From contig NZ_FOKZ01000006.1 of assembly GCF_900112285.1 (NCBI RefSeq), forward strand, positions 1-64,000: 64,000 nucleotides of DNA, given 5' to 3'. The notes beneath the pieces were generated by a model. The model was not told where the DNA came from, did no database searches, and worked only from the letters and a program-made list of their open reading frames with translations. This document shows, piece after piece, positions 7,104 through 14,032 of this stretch (its first letter is position 1; each line of letters starts with the position of its first letter). A program made the position numbers and the translations under genes. The stretch comes from Polaromonas sp. OV174. Its GTDB lineage: Bacteria > Pseudomonadota > Gammaproteobacteria > Burkholderiales > Burkholderiaceae_C.

Positions 7104-8040
7104 CATGAGACTCGACTGGCGTGCGCTGGCCGCCAGCGCAGGCGGCCCGGCAAGTGGATCCGCCTATGGCCCGCAGCGCATCGTCTGCCTGACCGAAGAG
7201 CCGACCGAGTGGCTCTACCTGCTGGGCGAGGAGCGCCGCATCGTCGGCATCTCGGGCTACACCGTGCGCCCGCCGCGGGCGCGCGATGAGAAGCCCAAGG
7301 TCAGCGCCTACCTGAGCGCCAAGATAGACAAGATCGTGGAGCTGCAGCCTGACTGCGTGATCGGCTTTTCCGACCTGCAGGCCGACATTGCCTCGCAGCT
7401 GATCAAAAAGGGCATTCAGGTCACCATCTTTAACCAGCGCAGCGTGGCCGAGATTTTTTCCATGATGTACCAGCTCGCCGCCATGGTCGGCCAGGTGGAA
7501 CGCGGCCTGGCGCTGATCCAGGCCATGCAAAACCGGCTGCTTGAAATTGAGCGGGCCGCTGCCGGGCTCAAGCGCCGGCCGCGTGTCTATTTCGAGGAGT
7601 GGCATGACCCGCACATCAGCTGCATTGCCTGGGTTTCCGAACTGATAGGCATTGCTGGTGGGGACGACTGTTTCCCCGAGCTGGCCAAAGAGCCCATGGG
7701 CAAGGGCCGCATCATTGCCGATGGTGGCGAGATCGTGCGGCGCGACCCGGACATTATTTTTGGCTCCTGGTGCGGCAAGAAGTTCAGGCCTGAAATGGTC
7801 GTGGCGCGGCCAGGCTGGGAAAACGTTGCGGCGGTCAAAAACCAGCAATTGTTCGAGATCAAGTCGTCTGAAATTTTGCAACCGGGACCGGCTTCGCTGA
7901 CCGATGGCGTGGAAAAACTGCACAAGCTGATCATGGCCTGGAGCATGGCCCCCACGCTTGTCGCTTCGCGTACTGCGCTGCCCCCCGAGGGGGCTGCCCC
8001 GCCTAAGGGCGGCCTGTCGGCGGGGCGTCAACATGACTAA
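7096..8040 (+). CDS. BtuF-like cobalamin-binding protein without signal peptide
   Basis: A 314-residue protein of the class III periplasmic binding fold used by BtuF (RIVCLTEEPTEWLYLLGEE, GISGYTVRPP, QPDCVIGFSDLQADIA, VARPGWENVAAVKN). There is no signal peptide or lipobox, so it should stay in the cytoplasm unless the start is wrong. It contains Cys-rich patches (PHISCIAWVSE, GSWCGKKF) not seen in the two BtuF paralogues downstream. It overlaps cobB by 8 bp and cobU by 8 bp, so it belongs to the cob operon. A corrinoid-handling role in the cytosol is inference. The last about 31 residues (MAPTLVASRTALPPEG...) come from a dispersed repeat and are probably not part of the fold. Confidence 0.75.
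   Translation: MTDMRLDWRALAASAGGPASGSAYGPQRIVCLTEEPTEWLYLLGEERRIVGISGYTVRPPRARDEKPKVSAYLSAKIDKIVELQPDCVIGFSDLQADIASQLIKKGIQVTIFNQRSVAEIFSMMYQLAAMVGQVERGLALIQAMQNRLLEIERAAAGLKRRPRVYFEEWHDPHISCIAWVSELIGIAGGDDCFPELAKEPMGKGRIIADGGEIVRRDPDIIFGSWCGKKFRPEMVVARPGWENVAAVKNQQLFEIKSSEILQPGPASLTDGVEKLHKLIMAWSMAPTLVASRTALPPEGAAPPKGGLSAGRQHD
7944..8029 (+). repeat. Dispersed repeat family 2, copy 1 (inside CDS 3' end)
   Basis: The segment begins with CCCCCACGCTTGTCGCTTCG, shared exactly with 11955-11974, and continues into the GC-rich palindrome CCCCCCGAGGGGGC. Palindromic GC-rich stretches of this kind look like a Comamonadaceae intergenic repeat. Here it is translated as the C-terminal tail of the BtuF-like protein and reaches the start of cobU. 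Confidence 0.6.
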
Positions 8041-8623
8041 GCCCTTGGAAGTCGCCCGCAGCGAGCTGATCCTGGGCGGCCAGAGAAGCGGCAAGTCACG
8101 ACGGGCCGAGTTGCTGGCGCGCGATTGGCTGGCGCAGTCGCCAGAGCATCAAGCCGTGCTGATTGCCACGGCCCAGCCCTGGGACGATGAGATGCGCGAA
8201 CGCATTGCGCGCCATCAGCAGGATAGGGCGCAGCGCGTGCCCGGCATGCGTACGCTGGAGGAGCCGCTCGAACTGGCGCGGGCTATCGAGCTGCAGAGCC
8301 GGCCCGACACACTGGTGGTGGTGGACTGCCTCACCTTATGGCTGACCAATTGGCTCATGCCGACTGATGTTCTTAAGCAAAATGAGGCGCTAGCCCATAT
8401 GGGTCGTGCGCAAGCAGCTATGCTTTTGGTAGCGATTAAAAAGGCCGCCGGCCCCGTGCTGCTGGTCGGCAACGAGATAGGCCTGGGCGTGATTCCCATG
8501 GGCCGTGAAACCCGCGCCTTTGTCGATGCCCTGGGCCGGCTAAACCAGGAGGTGGCGCAGACCTGCGCGCGCGTGACCTTCATGGCGGCCGGCTTGCCGC
8601 TTACCTTGAAAGACCAGTCTTGA
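8033..8623 (+). CDS. cobU: Adenosylcobinamide kinase / adenosylcobinamide-phosphate guanylyltransferase
   Basis: A 196-residue bifunctional enzyme that phosphorylates adenosylcobinamide and then transfers GMP to it in nucleotide loop assembly. Walker A is GGQRSGKS (residues 15-22); the conserved region around DDEMRERIARHQQDR and the later LLVGNEIGLGVIP are typical for CobU/CobP. The start at 8033 overlaps the upstream stop (ATGACTAA). Residues roughly 115-135 (LKQNEALAHMGRAQAAMLLV) are encoded by a copy of a dispersed repeat, in the region where other CobU proteins vary. Its stop overlaps the TTG start of btuF. Confidence 0.92.
   Translation: MTKPLEVARSELILGGQRSGKSRRAELLARDWLAQSPEHQAVLIATAQPWDDEMRERIARHQQDRAQRVPGMRTLEEPLELARAIELQSRPDTLVVVDCLTLWLTNWLMPTDVLKQNEALAHMGRAQAAMLLVAIKKAAGPVLLVGNEIGLGVIPMGRETRAFVDALGRLNQEVAQTCARVTFMAAGLPLTLKDQS
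8375..8436 (-). repeat. Dispersed repeat family 1, copy inside cobU
   Basis: On the minus strand it reads CGCTACC...ATAGCTGCTTGCGC...ATGGGCTAGCGCC...TTTTGC, matching the family pattern GCTAT-AT-AGCT-GCGC-GGGC-GCC-TTTT seen in ten other places here. It lies wholly within cobU and is read in frame without a stop. Confidence 0.6.
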
Positions 8624-9492
8624 AAAAAATCTTCGCACTGTGGCTGCTGAGCATCGCGGCGCTGACCTCTGCGCAGGCCCTGACCCTGACCGATGACCGG
8701 GGCGTGGTGGTGACTCTGGCGCAAGCGCCGCAGCGCATCGTCAGCCTGCTGCCCTCGCTGACCGAGACCGTGTGTGAGCTGGGCCAGTGCCAGCGCCTGG
8801 TCGGCGTGGACCGCTATTCCAACTACCCGGCCAGCATCAAAAGCCTGCCGGTGGTGGGCGGCGGACTGGACCCCAATATCGAGGCCATCGTCGCGCTTAA
8901 ACCCGACGTGGTGCTGATGGCCACCTCGTCGCGCGTGGGCGAGCGGCTGCAGGCGCTGGGCATCAAGGTGGTGGCGCTGGAGCCCAGAAGCCACGCCGAC
9001 GTGCAGCGCGTGATGCTCAAGCTGGGCCAGTTGCTGGAGGTGCGCGATGCCGCACGCATCTGGCGCGCGATTGACGCCGGCGTCTCGGCCGCGGCCCAGT
9101 CGCTGCCGCCCAGTCTGCGCGGCACGCGGGTCTATTTTGAGGTCAACCAGGGCCCGTATGCGGCGAGCGAGTCGTCCTTTATTGGCGAGACGCTGACCCG
9201 CCTGGGCGTCAAAAACATCGTGCCGGCCAAGCTCGGGCCTTTTCCCAAGCTCAACCCCGAGTACATCGTGCGCGCCAACCCCGATCTGATCATGATTGGC
9301 CAGCGTAGCGCCGATGGCTTGCTGACGCGGCCTGGCTGGCAGAGCATTCGCGCGCTGCGTGAGCAACGGGTCTGCATTTTCCCTGCCGATGAGGCCGACA
9401 TGCTGGTGCGTCCCGGCCCGCGCATGGCCGAGGGCGCGCGTCTGATGGCCCGTTGCCTTATAGACAAGGCAGCCAAGGGAGCCAAGCCATGA
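8620..9492 (+). CDS. btuF: Cobalamin ABC transporter periplasmic binding protein BtuF
   Basis: A 290-residue periplasmic cobalamin-binding protein. The first about 20 residues (MKKIFALWLLSIAALTSAQA) are a signal peptide. The class III binding-protein fold follows: QRIVSLLPSLTETVCELGQC, VVGGGLDPNIEAIVALKPD, SFIGETLTRLGVKNIV, and the closing RPGPRMAEGARLMA. The start is TTG at 8620, overlapping the cobU stop. btuC follows at once with an overlapping start, so this is the receptor of the BtuCD importer. A second, clearly related receptor is encoded at 12105-12929. Confidence 0.9.
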   Translation: MKKIFALWLLSIAALTSAQALTLTDDRGVVVTLAQAPQRIVSLLPSLTETVCELGQCQRLVGVDRYSNYPASIKSLPVVGGGLDPNIEAIVALKPDVVLMATSSRVGERLQALGIKVVALEPRSHADVQRVMLKLGQLLEVRDAARIWRAIDAGVSAAAQSLPPSLRGTRVYFEVNQGPYAASESSFIGETLTRLGVKNIVPAKLGPFPKLNPEYIVRANPDLIMIGQRSADGLLTRPGWQSIRALREQRVCIFPADEADMLVRPGPRMAEGARLMARCLIDKAAKGAKP

Positions 9493-10568
9493 TGCAGGCC
9501 CGCGTGTGGTGGTTGGTGTGGGCCGGTGTGTTGGGCGCGCTGGCCCTGGTGGCGCTGGGCATTTGCGTGGGCAGCACCGGGCTGGAAAATTTAATTGGGC
9601 CGCTGCTCAATCCTGCGCAAGACCCATCGCAGACTGCCATGGCGCAGCAAATCATTTGGGAAATTCGCCTGCCGCGCACGCTGGGCGCCTGGGCCGCCGG
9701 CGCCTTGCTGGGCCTGGCGGGTGCGGTGGCCCAAGGCCTGTTTCGCAACCCCCTGGCCGATCCGTATTTGCTGGGCAGTGCATCGGGTGCCTCGCTGGGC
9801 GTGGCGCTGGCGCTGGCCGCCTTGGGCGGTGGTGCGGGCATGTTGGGCGGCAGCATGATGAATGGTGGCGTGGCCGTCAGCGTGTTCTCCAGCAGTGTCT
9901 GGGTGCGCCTGGGCCTGACCGGCGCGGCGTTTCTGGGCGCCGTGTTTGCGGTGATGTTGACGCTGGTGTTGTCGCGCGGCGTGGGCCACACCTTGCGCCT
10001 GTTGTTGGCCGGTGTGGTGGTGGGTGTGGTGCTGGGCGCCATGACGCACCTGGTGCTGCTGTTTTCGCCCGAATCGCTGCAGGCCATGCAGGCCTTCATG
10101 CTGGGCTCGACCGCCTTTGTCGGCTGGACTTCGTGCGTGCTCATGGCCAGCGTGTGGGCCGTGTGCGGGCTGGCGGCCTGGCTGCTGGCGCGCGTGCTCG
10201 ACGGCCTGAGCCTGGGCGACGCCACTGCCGTCAGCCTGGGCCTGCCGGTGGCGCCCATGCGTGCGGCGCTGGTGGCGGTGCTGGCGCTGGCCACGGGTAC
10301 GGCGGTGGCGCAGACCGGGCTGATTGCCTTTGTCGGCCTGGCCGCGCCGCACCTGGTGCGCTCGGTGGTGAAGACCACCCATGCCCACCTGATGCTGCTG
10401 TCCAGCCTGATGGGCGGCGTGCTGCTGATGGCGGCCGACACGCTGGCGCGCGGGCTGATGGCCCCGCAGGAGCTGCCCGTGGGCATGCTCACCGCGGTGC
10501 TGGGCGGCGGCTACCTGTTGTGGCTGATGCACCGTAGCAGCAACCTGGCCGGAGGGCGCGCGGTATGA
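9489..10568 (+). CDS. btuC: Cobalamin ABC transporter permease BtuC
   Basis: A 359-residue FecCD-family permease with about ten membrane helices. Typical segments are IRLPRTLGAWAAGALLGLAG, FRNPLADPYLLGSASGASLG and GLIAFVGLAAPHLVR. The ATG at 9489 overlaps the btuF stop (ATGA), and its own stop overlaps the start of the btuD-cobO gene. It forms the membrane channel that moves corrinoids from BtuF into the cytoplasm. Confidence 0.92.
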   Translation: MMQARVWWLVWAGVLGALALVALGICVGSTGLENLIGPLLNPAQDPSQTAMAQQIIWEIRLPRTLGAWAAGALLGLAGAVAQGLFRNPLADPYLLGSASGASLGVALALAALGGGAGMLGGSMMNGGVAVSVFSSSVWVRLGLTGAAFLGAVFAVMLTLVLSRGVGHTLRLLLAGVVVGVVLGAMTHLVLLFSPESLQAMQAFMLGSTAFVGWTSCVLMASVWAVCGLAAWLLARVLDGLSLGDATAVSLGLPVAPMRAALVAVLALATGTAVAQTGLIAFVGLAAPHLVRSVVKTTHAHLMLLSSLMGGVLLMAADTLARGLMAPQELPVGMLTAVLGGGYLLWLMHRSSNLAGGRAV

Positions 10569-11947
10569 GGGATGCTATGAACTCAGTAGCTATTGGCGCA
10601 CATTCCATCGGGGCCAGCCTCGGAAATGGCTTGCAAAAGAAAAGCGTGCTGCACGGCATCAGCCTGGACATTGCCGCGGCACGGTGGACCAGCATCGTCG
10701 GTCCCAATGGCGCCGGCAAGTCCACCTTGCTCAGGGCGCTGGCTGGCGTGCTGCCGCACAGCGGCAGTGTCACGCTGCTGGGTCAGCCCATGCACAGCCT
10801 GCCGCACCGCGAGCGCGCCCGTCAGCTGGCCTGGCTGGGCCAGAGTGAAACCTCGGCCGATGACCTGACCGTGTGGGATGTCGCCATGCTGGGCCGCTTG
10901 CCGCACCAGGCCTGGCTGGCGCCGCCCAGCGCGGCCGACCATGCAGCGGTGGAGCAGGCCCTGCGTGCCACCCGCGCCTGGGACTGGCGCCAGCGCGCCC
11001 TGGGCCAACTCTCGGGCGGCGAGCGCCAGCGCGTGTTGCTGGCCCGTGCCCTGGCGGTGCAGGCCCAGGTGCTGCTGATGGACGAGCCGCTGGCCAATCT
11101 GGACCCGCCGCACCAGGCCGACTGGCTGGACGTGGTGCGTGCGCTGGTGGCCGAAGGAAAAACCGTGGTCAGCGTGCTGCACGAGATCACCATGGCGCTG
11201 CAAGCCGACACCATGGTGGTGATGGCCGAAGGCCGTGTCACCCACCAGGGCGCCTGCGCCGACCTGGCCACCCACCGGGCACTGGAAGACGTATTTGACG
11301 GACGCATTGCCGTCCACCCCTTGCAAGGGCAGTGGATTGCGCTGCCCAAAGTAAACCATCCTGCAAAAAAGGCTCCCATGCAAATCGAAACCCCACCCAC
11401 CGAATACGAACGTGTCACCCCGACGGCCGAGCGCCGTGGCCTCATCATGATCAACACCGGCCACGGCAAGGGCAAGAGCACGGCGGCCTTTGGCCTGGCC
11501 CTGCGCGCCCATGGCCGGGGCAAGGCCGTCAAGGTCTACCAGTTCATGAAAGTGCCTACGGCGCGCTTTGGCGAGCATCGGCTGTTTGAACAACTGGGCG
11601 TTCCTATTGAAGGCCTGGGCGACGGCTTTAGCTGGAAGAGCCGTGACCTGGAGCACTCGGCCCAGCTGGCACTCGATGGCTGGGCCAAGGCCGAAGCCAC
11701 CATACGCGCCGGCGAACACTTCATGGTGGTGCTGGACGAGATCATGTACCCGCTGCGCTACGGCTGGATTCCGCTGGAAGCCGTACTCACCTGCCTGCGC
11801 GAACGCCCGCCGCACGTGCACGTGGTGCTGACCGGCCGCAACGCACCCGACGAGCTGGTGGAACTGGCCGATACGGTCACTGAAATGACCTTGATCAAAC
11901 ACCATTTCAAGGCCGGCGTGCCGGCGCAACGCGGCATCGAAGACTAG
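10565..11947 (+). CDS. Fusion of BtuD (cobalamin ABC ATPase) and CobO (corrinoid adenosyltransferase)
   Basis: One uninterrupted 460-residue frame holds two enzymes. Residues 1 to about 265 are an ABC ATPase: Walker A GPNGAGKST (46-54), signature LSGGE (149-153), Walker B LLMDEP (170-175), the BtuD partner of BtuC. Residues 272-460 are a complete CobO/BtuR-type ATP:corrinoid adenosyltransferase: GHGKGKST (299-306), VYQFMKV, VVLDEIMYPLRYGW, VHVVLTGRNAP and the family C-terminus KAGVPAQRGIED. At the joint, ATG 11378 (Met272) is preceded by AAAAAAGG at Shine-Dalgarno distance, so free CobO could also be made. The BtuD N-terminus (from about residue 3) overlaps a dispersed repeat copy. Confidence 0.88.
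   Translation: MRDAMNSVAIGAHSIGASLGNGLQKKSVLHGISLDIAAARWTSIVGPNGAGKSTLLRALAGVLPHSGSVTLLGQPMHSLPHRERARQLAWLGQSETSADDLTVWDVAMLGRLPHQAWLAPPSAADHAAVEQALRATRAWDWRQRALGQLSGGERQRVLLARALAVQAQVLLMDEPLANLDPPHQADWLDVVRALVAEGKTVVSVLHEITMALQADTMVVMAEGRVTHQGACADLATHRALEDVFDGRIAVHPLQGQWIALPKVNHPAKKAPMQIETPPTEYERVTPTAERRGLIMINTGHGKGKSTAAFGLALRAHGRGKAVKVYQFMKVPTARFGEHRLFEQLGVPIEGLGDGFSWKSRDLEHSAQLALDGWAKAEATIRAGEHFMVVLDEIMYPLRYGWIPLEAVLTCLRERPPHVHVVLTGRNAPDELVELADTVTEMTLIKHHFKAGVPAQRGIED
10572..10632 (+). repeat. Dispersed repeat family 1, copy at the btuD start
   Basis: ATGCTATGAA...GTAGCTATTGGCGC...CGGGGCC...GGCTT follows the family pattern. It begins 7 bp after the start codon of the btuD-cobO gene and is translated as the first about 22 residues of BtuD. 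Confidence 0.55.
11370..11380 (+). promoter_or_regulatory. Internal ribosome binding site and start codon for CobO
   Basis: AAGG ends 6 bp before ATG 11378 inside the btuD-cobO frame. The ATG opens exactly where the CobO homology begins (MQIETPPTEYERV), so it probably is, or was, the start of a separate cobO. Confidence 0.5.
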
Positions 11948-11950
11948 AGA

Positions 11951-12090
11951 CATGGCCCCCACGCTTGTCGCTTCGAGCCTACGGCGCGCTGCCCCTTTTA
12001 TGGGGTTTGGGGCGCTGCGCCTGCGGCCCGACGAAAGCGGTTCCGCGGCCCCGGCTGGTGAAGATGCATCCCCCGCGCTTGTCCTTGCGC
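11951..12090 (+). repeat. Dispersed repeat family 2, copy 2 (between cobO and the second btuF-like gene)
   Basis: The first 25 bp equal those at 7944-7968 (CATGGCCCCCACGCTTG and on). The remainder is a diverged GC-rich stretch that ends in a second partial unit with CCCCCGCGCTTGTCCTTGCG. It separates two genes that otherwise would be close together, and it opens the reading frame upstream of the second BtuF-like protein. Confidence 0.55.
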
Positions 12091-12104
12091 GTAAAGCGCT
12101 GCGC

Positions 12105-12929
12105 ATGCTGCCATCGGCGTCGTTGCTGGCAACTCTGGGGCTGTTTTCCAGCCTGGCCGTGGCGCAGCAGCCCGTGTCGCGCATCGTCACGCTATCGCCA
12201 TCTTTGACCGAGGCCGTGTGCGCGCTGGGCCGTTGCGCGCAACTGGTGGGGACCGACCGCCATTCCACCTGGCCCGGCTCGGTGCAGGTGCTGCCCAAGG
12301 TGGGCGGGCTGGAAGACGCGCAGATCGAACGCATCGTGGCCCTGCGGCCCAACATGGTCTTGCTGGGCCCACGCAGCCGCGCCGGTGAACGCCTGCAGTC
12401 CCTGGGTGTGCCTGTGATGGTGTTTGATGCCCGCACCCATGCCGAGTTAAAGCGCATGCTTTTGAAGCTGGGCGACTCGCTGGGTGAACCCGTCCGCGCT
12501 GCCGACTTGGTGGCCCGTATCAATGCAGAGATGGATGCCGCAGCAAGCCGCGTGCCTGTCGCCTTGCGCGGACGCACCGTGTATGTGGAAGTGGGGCCCG
12601 CACCGACGGCAGCCAGCGACAAAAGCTTTATTGGTGAAACCCTTGCCAGGTTGGGCCTGGTCAACGTCGTCAGTGGCGAGCTGGGCCTGTTTCCCAAGAT
12701 CAATCCCGAGCTGCTGCTGCGCCGCCCGCCGGATCTCATCATCGGCCCGCGCGCCACCTTGGCCAATCTGATGGACCGCCCCGGCTGGAGCACGCTGCCC
12801 GCGGTGCGCCAGCAGCAGCTATGCCTGCTGGACGCCGAGCGCATGGACCTGCTGTCGCGCCCCGGTCCGCGCCTGGGCGAGGCCGCGCAGATGCTGGTGG
12901 ACTGCCTGATGGCGCTGCCACCCCGTTAA
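12105..12929 (+). CDS. Second BtuF-like periplasmic corrinoid-binding protein
   Basis: A 274-residue protein clearly paralogous to the BtuF at 8620-9492. Shared segments in the same order include RIVTLSPSLTEAVCALGRC, VGGLEDAQIERIVALRPN, SFIGETLARLGLVNVV and RPGPRLGEAAQML. The start at 12105 gives MLPSASLLATLGLFSSLAVA, a signal peptide; the open frame reaches back to 11952, but that part is dispersed-repeat sequence, so the shorter start is preferred even though its ribosome binding site is poor. It may be an alternative receptor for BtuCD with a different corrinoid preference. No permease gene follows it. Confidence 0.82.
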   Translation: MLPSASLLATLGLFSSLAVAQQPVSRIVTLSPSLTEAVCALGRCAQLVGTDRHSTWPGSVQVLPKVGGLEDAQIERIVALRPNMVLLGPRSRAGERLQSLGVPVMVFDARTHAELKRMLLKLGDSLGEPVRAADLVARINAEMDAAASRVPVALRGRTVYVEVGPAPTAASDKSFIGETLARLGLVNVVSGELGLFPKINPELLLRRPPDLIIGPRATLANLMDRPGWSTLPAVRQQQLCLLDAERMDLLSRPGPRLGEAAQMLVDCLMALPPR

Positions 12930-12952
12930 CTCTTTTCTTCAAGGACCACCCG

Positions 12953-14014
12953 ATGCAAACCCGAAAAATCCCCGCCACCATCGTCACCGGCTTCCTGGGC
13001 AGCGGCAAGACCACGCTGTTGCGCCACCTGCTGGCCAACGCGCAGGGCCGCCGCATCGCGGTCATCGTCAACGAATTTGGCGAACTCGGCATCGACGGCG
13101 AACTGTTGCGCGGCTGCGGCATTGGCTGTGATGAAAACGGGGAGGAAAACGGACAACTCTATGAGCTGGCCAATGGTTGCCTGTGTTGCACCGTGCAGGA
13201 AGAGTTTGCGCCGGTGATGGAAAAGCTGGCCGCGCGTCGCGACCAGATTGACCACCTGATCATCGAGACCTCGGGCCTGGCGTTACCGAAGCCGCTGGTG
13301 CAGGCCTTTCAGTGGCCCGCCTTGCGCAACACCTTTACCGTGGACGCGGTGGTCACCGTGGTGGACGCGCCCGCTGTGGCTGCGGGGGACTTTGCCGATG
13401 ATCCGGTGGCTGTGGACGCCCAGCGCCGCGCCGACGACAACCTGGACCACGAGTCGCCCTTGCACGAGCTGTTTGAAGACCAGCTGGCCACGGCCGACCT
13501 GGTGATAGTGCACAAGACCGATGGCATGGACGCAGCCGCGCTGGCGGGTGTGGAAGCCGCCATCCGTCTAGAGACCGCACCCGGCGTGAAGCTGGTGCAT
13601 GCGCAGCATGGCCGCGTTGACATCGGCGTGTTGCTGGGCCTGGAGCGCGCGGTGGAAGACCAGATCGACCAGCGCAAGACCCACCACGACGAGGAGGAGG
13701 ACCACGACCATGACGCCTTTGACTCGGTGCAGGTGACGCTGGACGTGTCCAGCCGCGAGGCGTTGCTGGCCGCATTGCGCAGCCTGGTGGAGCGCCATGA
13801 AATTTACCGCGTCAAGGGCTTTGTGGCCTTGCCTGGTGCGGCCATGCGCCTGGTGGTGCAGGGCGTTGGCACGCGCTTTGACAGCTACTTTGATCGCCCC
13901 TGGCGCGCTGATGAAGTCCGCCAGTCGCGCCTGGTGCTGATTGGCTCTGAGCTGAATGCCGCCACCTTGCAAGCCGAGCTGAGCGCGGCGCTGGCCGTGC
14001 CAGTGGCGGCTTAA
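12953..14014 (+). CDS. cobW: CobW-family GTPase / metallochaperone
   Basis: A 353-residue COG0523 protein. It has the P-loop GFLGSGKT (13-20), the metal-binding CLCC motif (76-79), the ETSGLALP switch region and a His/Asp/Glu-rich loop (THHDEEEDHDHD) before the C-terminal CobW domain (EIYRVKGFVALPG). The start at 12953 is set by AAGGA 9 bp upstream and the family N-terminus. CobW proteins in cobalamin operons are thought to deliver Co(II) to the cobaltochelatase, which agrees with cobN being the next gene. Confidence 0.92.
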   Translation: MQTRKIPATIVTGFLGSGKTTLLRHLLANAQGRRIAVIVNEFGELGIDGELLRGCGIGCDENGEENGQLYELANGCLCCTVQEEFAPVMEKLAARRDQIDHLIIETSGLALPKPLVQAFQWPALRNTFTVDAVVTVVDAPAVAAGDFADDPVAVDAQRRADDNLDHESPLHELFEDQLATADLVIVHKTDGMDAAALAGVEAAIRLETAPGVKLVHAQHGRVDIGVLLGLERAVEDQIDQRKTHHDEEEDHDHDAFDSVQVTLDVSSREALLAALRSLVERHEIYRVKGFVALPGAAMRLVVQGVGTRFDSYFDRPWRADEVRQSRLVLIGSELNAATLQAELSAALAVPVAA

Positions 14015-14032
14015 CGCGACCGAAAGCACGCC

